Of a stretch of 16,952 nt of DNA, positions 14,608-16,952 are shown in pieces. How positions within the stretch are numbered: position 1 is the stretch's first letter; each line of letters starts with the position of its first letter. The notes beneath the pieces are model-generated. The model saw nothing but the letters and a program-made list of their open reading frames with translations. It was not told where the DNA came from and did no database searches. Origin of the DNA: Bdellovibrionales bacterium (GTDB lineage Bacteria > Bdellovibrionota > Bdellovibrionia > Bdellovibrionales > UBA1609); contig JAPOOY010000133.1 of the NCBI GenBank assembly GCA_026713205.1, forward strand, positions 1-16,952, given 5' to 3'. The position numbers were made by a program, and so were the translations under genes.

Positions 14608-15279
14608 TTAAAAAAGTGGATTTGTAACCATAGAAGCAATCAATTTATAGCAATAACCTTTAAATGGTTCGCTTATACTAATACATAAATATAAACTATT
14701 CAATTGATATTTTCCATCTTGTTTCTTAAAAAAATAAGATTCAACCTTTGGGTCTGTTATGGAAAAATTATATTTGTGTTTATTATAGATAAATAAAGCT
14801 CTTATTTTCCGTTTATAAAAATCTGTATATACATGAACCTTTATTGATTGAACATAAATTAAAAATAATGAAGTCTTTAATTCAGAGGCCTCATCTTCTG
14901 GAATTCGGTCATTTTCTCCATTAGGACTGGAATACCCATTGAGCCATAATTTAGAAGGCTCATCTTTTATTTGTTCCAAATTATCCCATATTTCGACATC
15001 TTTTTTCCCCCAGTGAACCTTATTATCAATAAGATGATTTTCTGTTTGATATTTATACACAAGAGGCTTTAGTAATTTAATAGAAATAATATCCAGAATT
15101 TGAGGATAACTTCCATCAGCAAACATTTGCTCTTCTTCTGATATTTCTCCTTCTTTTCGATCGCTGACAGGTCTTATCCATTGACCATACTGCCCATTAA
15201 CCATTTCTTTACCGGCAATACAACGACCAGACATCTTTTTTGAATTAGCTAGACAAATTATTTTTTTTTCATAACCCAT
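14608..15279 (-). CDS. Dual-OB-domain-like protein, first gene of the DUF488 cassette
   Basis: A 223-residue soluble protein. The start IICLANSKKMSGRCIAGKEM, then YGQWIRPVSDR (31-41) and DGSYPQILDIISIKLL (55-70), recall proteins I know as dual OB domain-containing, which frequently neighbour DUF488 genes; this is from memory, not a search. The rest is rich in beta-strand-type alternation (KVHVYTDFYKRKIRALFIY) with YQTENHLID at 77-85. OB folds usually bind nucleic acid, so the cassette may act on nucleic acid or nucleotides, but that is inference. It has its own strong promoter at 15297-15325 and a very short leader. No catalytic motif is evident. Confidence 0.6.
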   Translation of the reverse strand: MGYEKKIICLANSKKMSGRCIAGKEMVNGQYGQWIRPVSDRKEGEISEEEQMFADGSYPQILDIISIKLLKPLVYKYQTENHLIDNKVHWGKKDVEIWDNLEQIKDEPSKLWLNGYSSPNGENDRIPEDEASELKTSLFLIYVQSIKVHVYTDFYKRKIRALFIYNKHKYNFSITDPKVESYFFKKQDGKYQLNSLYLCISISEPFKGYCYKLIASMVTNPLF

Positions 15280-15296
15280 TTCTATAAACTCTCAAT

Positions 15297-15325
15297 ATTA
15301 TATTGATAATTTTTCAGCCTTTCAA
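15297..15325 (-). promoter_or_regulatory. Sigma-70 promoter of the DUF488 cassette
   Basis: On the minus strand TTGAAA (15325-15320) and a consensus TATAAT (15302-15297) are separated by exactly 17 nt. Transcription should start near 15290, leaving a leader of about 11 nt before the ATG at 15279, with GAGAG as the only ribosome-site candidate. Confidence 0.75.
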
Positions 15326-15489
15326 GTGCAAATAAAAAAGAGTATATTTTTTAATTATTCCCTTAAGTTCTTGAATTTTGAAACTATGCTATTGAAGTCT
15401 TGTATGTTCTTCCTCTATTCTGCTTTGAAATTCACCCATCAAAGAAGCCCCCGGACAGCCCCTAAAAATCCATGTAGCCAAAGATTGAA

Positions 15490-15686
15490 ATATCGGGAAA
15501 TACCGGACATATGTCTTTTTTGACACAGTCTTTACAGAATATACTGGAGACATTCTTTGAGTGGAACCGGTGGACGATCCTTTTGGGATAGAAAAAGTGT
15601 AAAGGATGTCTCCGGTATAAAACGTAAAGACTGTGTCCGGTATAGACCGAAATACCCTGACATTTCCAGAAATGTGTCTTTTTTGA
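15490..15686. repeat. Large inverted repeat next to the tRNA-Gly 3' end
   Basis: Arms at 15522-15558 and 15601-15637 are inverted repeats of 37 bp with 31 matches, around a 42-bp loop. Outside them a weaker pair (ATACCGG at 15500-15506; CCGGTAT at 15638-15644) extends the symmetry. The motif TGTCCGGTATA or its TGTCTCCGGTATA variant recurs in both orientations, and TGTCTTTTTTGA occurs at both outer borders (near 15513 and 15677). It shares no sequence with the other palindromic family. It resembles a small transposon-derived element or clustered protein-binding sites. Between it and the cassette promoter (15326-15489) I see nothing else. Confidence 0.65.
15658..15684 (+). terminator. Plus-strand hairpin with T-run at the border of the inverted repeat
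   Basis: GACATTTC, loop CA, then GAAATGTGTC (one bulge) is followed by TTTTTT. It has terminator form for plus-strand transcripts and faces the convergent tRNA-Gly gene. No plus-strand gene precedes it, so it may only be part of the repeat. Confidence 0.35.
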
Positions 15687-15690
15687 AAGA

Positions 15691-15767
15691 TGGAGCGGGA
15701 GACGGGGGTCGAACCCGCAACCCTCAGCTTGGAAGGCTGATACTCTAGCCAATTGAGCTACTCCCGC
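15691..15767 (-). tRNA. tRNA-Gly (anticodon TCC)
   Basis: A full cloverleaf of 77 nt with encoded CCA. The acceptor stem GCGGGAG pairs with CTCCCGC, the D arm holds AATTGGCTA, the anticodon stem TCAGC/GCTGA encloses the loop CTTCCAA (anticodon TCC), and the T arm contains GGTTCGACCC. It reads GGA and, by wobble, other glycine codons. Its 5' end abuts palindromic element E8. Confidence 0.95.
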
Positions 15768-15775
15768 AACTTTTT

Positions 15776-15781
15776 ATTATA
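15776..15781 (-). promoter_or_regulatory. Probable -10 box of tRNA-Gly within the element E8 terminus
   Basis: TATAAT on the minus strand ends 8 nt before the tRNA 5' end. It overlaps the terminal TTATA of element E8. No convincing -35 box is found at 16-18 nt, so activity is uncertain. Confidence 0.4.
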
Positions 15782-15932
15782 TTCCTTCATTTGCTGAGTT
15801 TTGAGGTTTTTCAAATGAAAAGAACATAAATTTCTTCCTGAGAGAGTTGGGAAGTCTTCCAGATTTTCCAGCTCTCTCAGGAAGAGTTCATTTTTATCTT
15901 AGTAGAAAACTTCAAAATACAATTGGTATAAA
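15777..15932. repeat. Palindromic element copy E8 (different arms, no GCGGCT core)
   Basis: The ends are of the usual type: GCTGAGTTTTGAGGTTTTTC on the left, GAAAACTTCAAAATACAATT then GGTATAAAT on the right. The centre is unlike the other copies: a perfect 13-bp inverted repeat CTTCCTGAGAGAG (15834-15846) and CTCTCTCAGGAAG (15872-15884) around 25 bp. It shows that the family is defined by its ends and its palindromy rather than by one interior. Confidence 0.7.
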
Positions 15933-15984
15933 TCTAAGCGTTCATCTTTTACAATGCAAGCAAAAAAGAAGAACTGTGAAGGAG

Positions 15985-16014
15985 GATAAAAGATAACCTC
16001 TTTTATCTTTTTTT
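15985..16014 (+). terminator. Strong plus-strand intrinsic terminator without an upstream gene
   Basis: GATAAAAGA and TCTTTTATC form a perfect 9-bp stem around the loop TAACC, followed directly by seven T residues. The stem is A/T-rich but the architecture is classic. No plus-strand ORF ends before it; it lies between elements E8 and E9. A short non-coding transcript is the only obvious client. The rest of 15933-15984 shows nothing recognisable. Confidence 0.5.
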
Positions 16015-16025
16015 ACAGAAGCCGG

Positions 16026-16313
16026 TTTATACTCCTCCGGTTTGAAATTTTCCGGTTCTTCATAAGAAAAAATACTTACACCCTTTATAACAGCCTATAG
16101 GTGCCAAAAATTCAGATATGCGTTTTGCCACAGAGCGACTTTCAGCCGCATCTGTGTCAAGTTCGTGCTCCTTTTTGACGCTTAATTTATGGGTTTTAAT
16201 CCGAAGCCGCATCTGTGCCAAAGCCGAACTCCTTTTTGACCCCTGTAGGTTGTTATAAAGGGCTTATGTCTCTTAAAGAAAAACCGGAAAATTTCAAACA
16301 CGATCGGTTTAAA
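16026..16313. repeat. Palindromic element copy E9 (full length, internal duplication)
   Basis: The left end starts TTTATACTCCTCCGGTTTGA; the right end closes GGAAAATTTCAAACACGATC, then GGTTTAAA. The arms contain ACCCTTTATAACAGCCTATA (left) and its near-complement GTAGGTTGTTATAAAGGG (right), with about 4 mismatches in 30. The centre holds the family core GTTTTGCCACAGAGCGACTT, but a segment beginning AGCCGCATCTGTG is present twice, at 16144 and 16205 (offset 61 nt), so the core is duplicated. It lies downstream of the partial proline-rich gene. Confidence 0.88.
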
Positions 16314-16336
16314 TTTTGAAGTAAAGATCTTATCCA

Positions 16337-16952
16337 TCAATTGATTTGTTTGTTTTTTGTAGTATCAGGAGGATTTACTTTTGTTTCTGATTCATTGTTG
16401 TTTGCTATTCCACTGATATTGATATTTCTGTTTTTATCATATTTAAACATAATATCTTTCCTGTTTGTCATTAAGGGGCGTCTGCAGGAAGAGGATTGGT
16501 TTTTACAAGGTCTGTAAAAAATGATAATTTTCGCGGAATAGTCAAAGATTTCTGCAGGTTTTTTTAATACATTTTGTGGATGACGGTTCGGGGAAGAGGA
16601 AGGTTGATGCAGAGGTGGTAATGCGCCGTGTAGGTTTTCCGGAGAAGGAGAAAGGCCGGGAATATTTTCCATAGGTTGAGAGGAGGGAGTATTATGCGGG
16701 TTCTTGCCGGGTGCCGGGTGAGAAGGAGGTATTGTACTGCTTATTTTTCTTGTGGGAGGCGCGGATTTTAATCCTTCTAAGGGATTTCCTGATATAGCAG
16801 GATTTTTTTGAGGATTTTGTGGAGGTGAGTTCTTTTTTGCGGCTTGGGCTGTTGGCTTGGGTTGTTGATTTTGTGGGGGTATGTTCTTTTTTGCGGATTG
16901 AGCTGTAGGCTTTGACTGTTGATTTTGTGGGGGTGAGTTCTTTTTTGCGGCT
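16337..16952 (-). CDS. Partial Pro/Gln-rich low-complexity protein (5' end beyond window)
   Basis: An open frame runs from the right edge to a TGA at 16337 without interruption, at least 204 codons. It is rich in Pro, Gln, Asn, Lys and Ser, includes 18-residue tandem units of the form AAKKNSPPQNQQxKPTAQ, and then PPSHPAPGKNPHNTPSSQP. The C-terminal part (IIIFYRPCKNQSSSCRRPLM, then an Asn-rich tail) is less repetitive. An internal Met at 16672 exists, but the open frame continues upstream. I do not recognise it. It may be a disordered surface or envelope-spanning linker protein, or a C-terminal tail of a larger one; it could also be a decayed gene. Confidence 0.5.
   Translation of the reverse strand, partial: AAKKNSPPQNQQSKPTAQSAKKNIPPQNQQPKPTAQAAKKNSPPQNPQKNPAISGNPLEGLKSAPPTRKISSTIPPSHPAPGKNPHNTPSSQPMENIPGLSPSPENLHGALPPLHQPSSSPNRHPQNVLKKPAEIFDYSAKIIIFYRPCKNQSSSCRRPLMTNRKDIMFKYDKNRNINISGIANNNESETKVNPPDTTKNKQIN
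16829..16952. repeat. 54-bp tandem repeat (minisatellite) inside the Pro/Gln-rich ORF
   Basis: Units start at 16829, 16883 and 16937 (partial), each beginning GTTCTTTTTTGCGG and containing TTGATTTTGTGGGGGT. The period is 54 bp, 18 codons, so copy-number change keeps the frame. The array continues past the window edge; a more degenerate unit (GGATTTTGTGGAGGTGA) precedes it. Confidence 0.85.

Noticed and set aside
15326..15752. Short ORFs on both strands around the tRNA and inverted repeat
   Set aside because: They cross the tRNA or the palindrome and their codons mirror each other through the inverted repeat; none has a ribosome site.
13252..15767. Genomic island integrated at the tRNA-Gly gene with attL/attR repeats
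   Set aside because: No copy of the tRNA 3' end was found near the other side of the cassette and no integrase is present.
1..16313. CRISPR array reading of the repeated palindromes
   Set aside because: The copies are kilobases apart, up to several hundred bases long, variable inside and separated by genes; no regular spacers and no cas genes exist.

Overview
The window looks like chromosomal DNA from a Gram-negative bacterium of moderate to low GC. The envelope genes point that way: a LysM lipoprotein lytic transglycosylase of MltD type, a signal-peptide beta-barrel protein ending in Phe-Tyr-Phe, and a Gld-type ABC exporter operon. The gene mix would suit a deltaproteobacterial or Bdellovibrionota-like lineage, but the sequence does not fix the taxonomy and I hold that guess weakly. 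Most genes lie on the minus strand.

Layout. 147-1517 is a tryptophanase. 1583-6667 is a four-gene operon read right to left: ABC ATPase, ABC-2 permease, GldG-like auxiliary protein and a DUF4340 protein. 7074-8585 is an MltD-like lipoprotein. Divergent from it on the plus strand are bioD (8845-9450), a ferritin-like di-iron protein (9628-10260) and a BrnT/BrnA toxin-antitoxin pair (10400-10949). On the minus strand follow an outer-membrane barrel protein (11059-12015), methylthioribose-1-phosphate isomerase mtnA (12289-13251) and an AT-rich three-gene cassette: two DUF488 proteins and a protein resembling the dual-OB family (13468-15279). A tRNA-Gly(TCC) lies at 15691-15767. A partial proline/glutamine-rich ORF with a 54-bp tandem repeat runs off the right edge.

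The most unusual feature is a dispersed family of palindromic elements, found here in about nine full, half or degenerate copies. Each full copy has A/T-rich outer ends (consensus roughly TTATACCnnTCCGGTTTGA followed by TTTTnnGGTTTTTC), an inner pair of long arms and a central hairpin built on GCGGCT/AGCCGC. The two best copies (3053-3284 and 6799-7023) have perfect 32-bp arms that differ from each other at five positions, and each difference is mirrored in the opposite arm, so palindromy is kept while sequence drifts. The elements sit close against genes. They appear to supply the stop codons of mtnA and the ferritin-like gene, the ribosome binding site of tnaA and perhaps the -10 box of tRNA-Gly. 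Two element ends in inverted orientation bracket the brnTA module, as if it were a passenger.

A second, unrelated inverted repeat (about 15490-15686) adjoins the 3' end of tRNA-Gly. The DUF488/dual-OB cassette has its own strong promoter and is the best candidate for a poorly described protein system. The rest of the window is ordinary metabolism and envelope biology.
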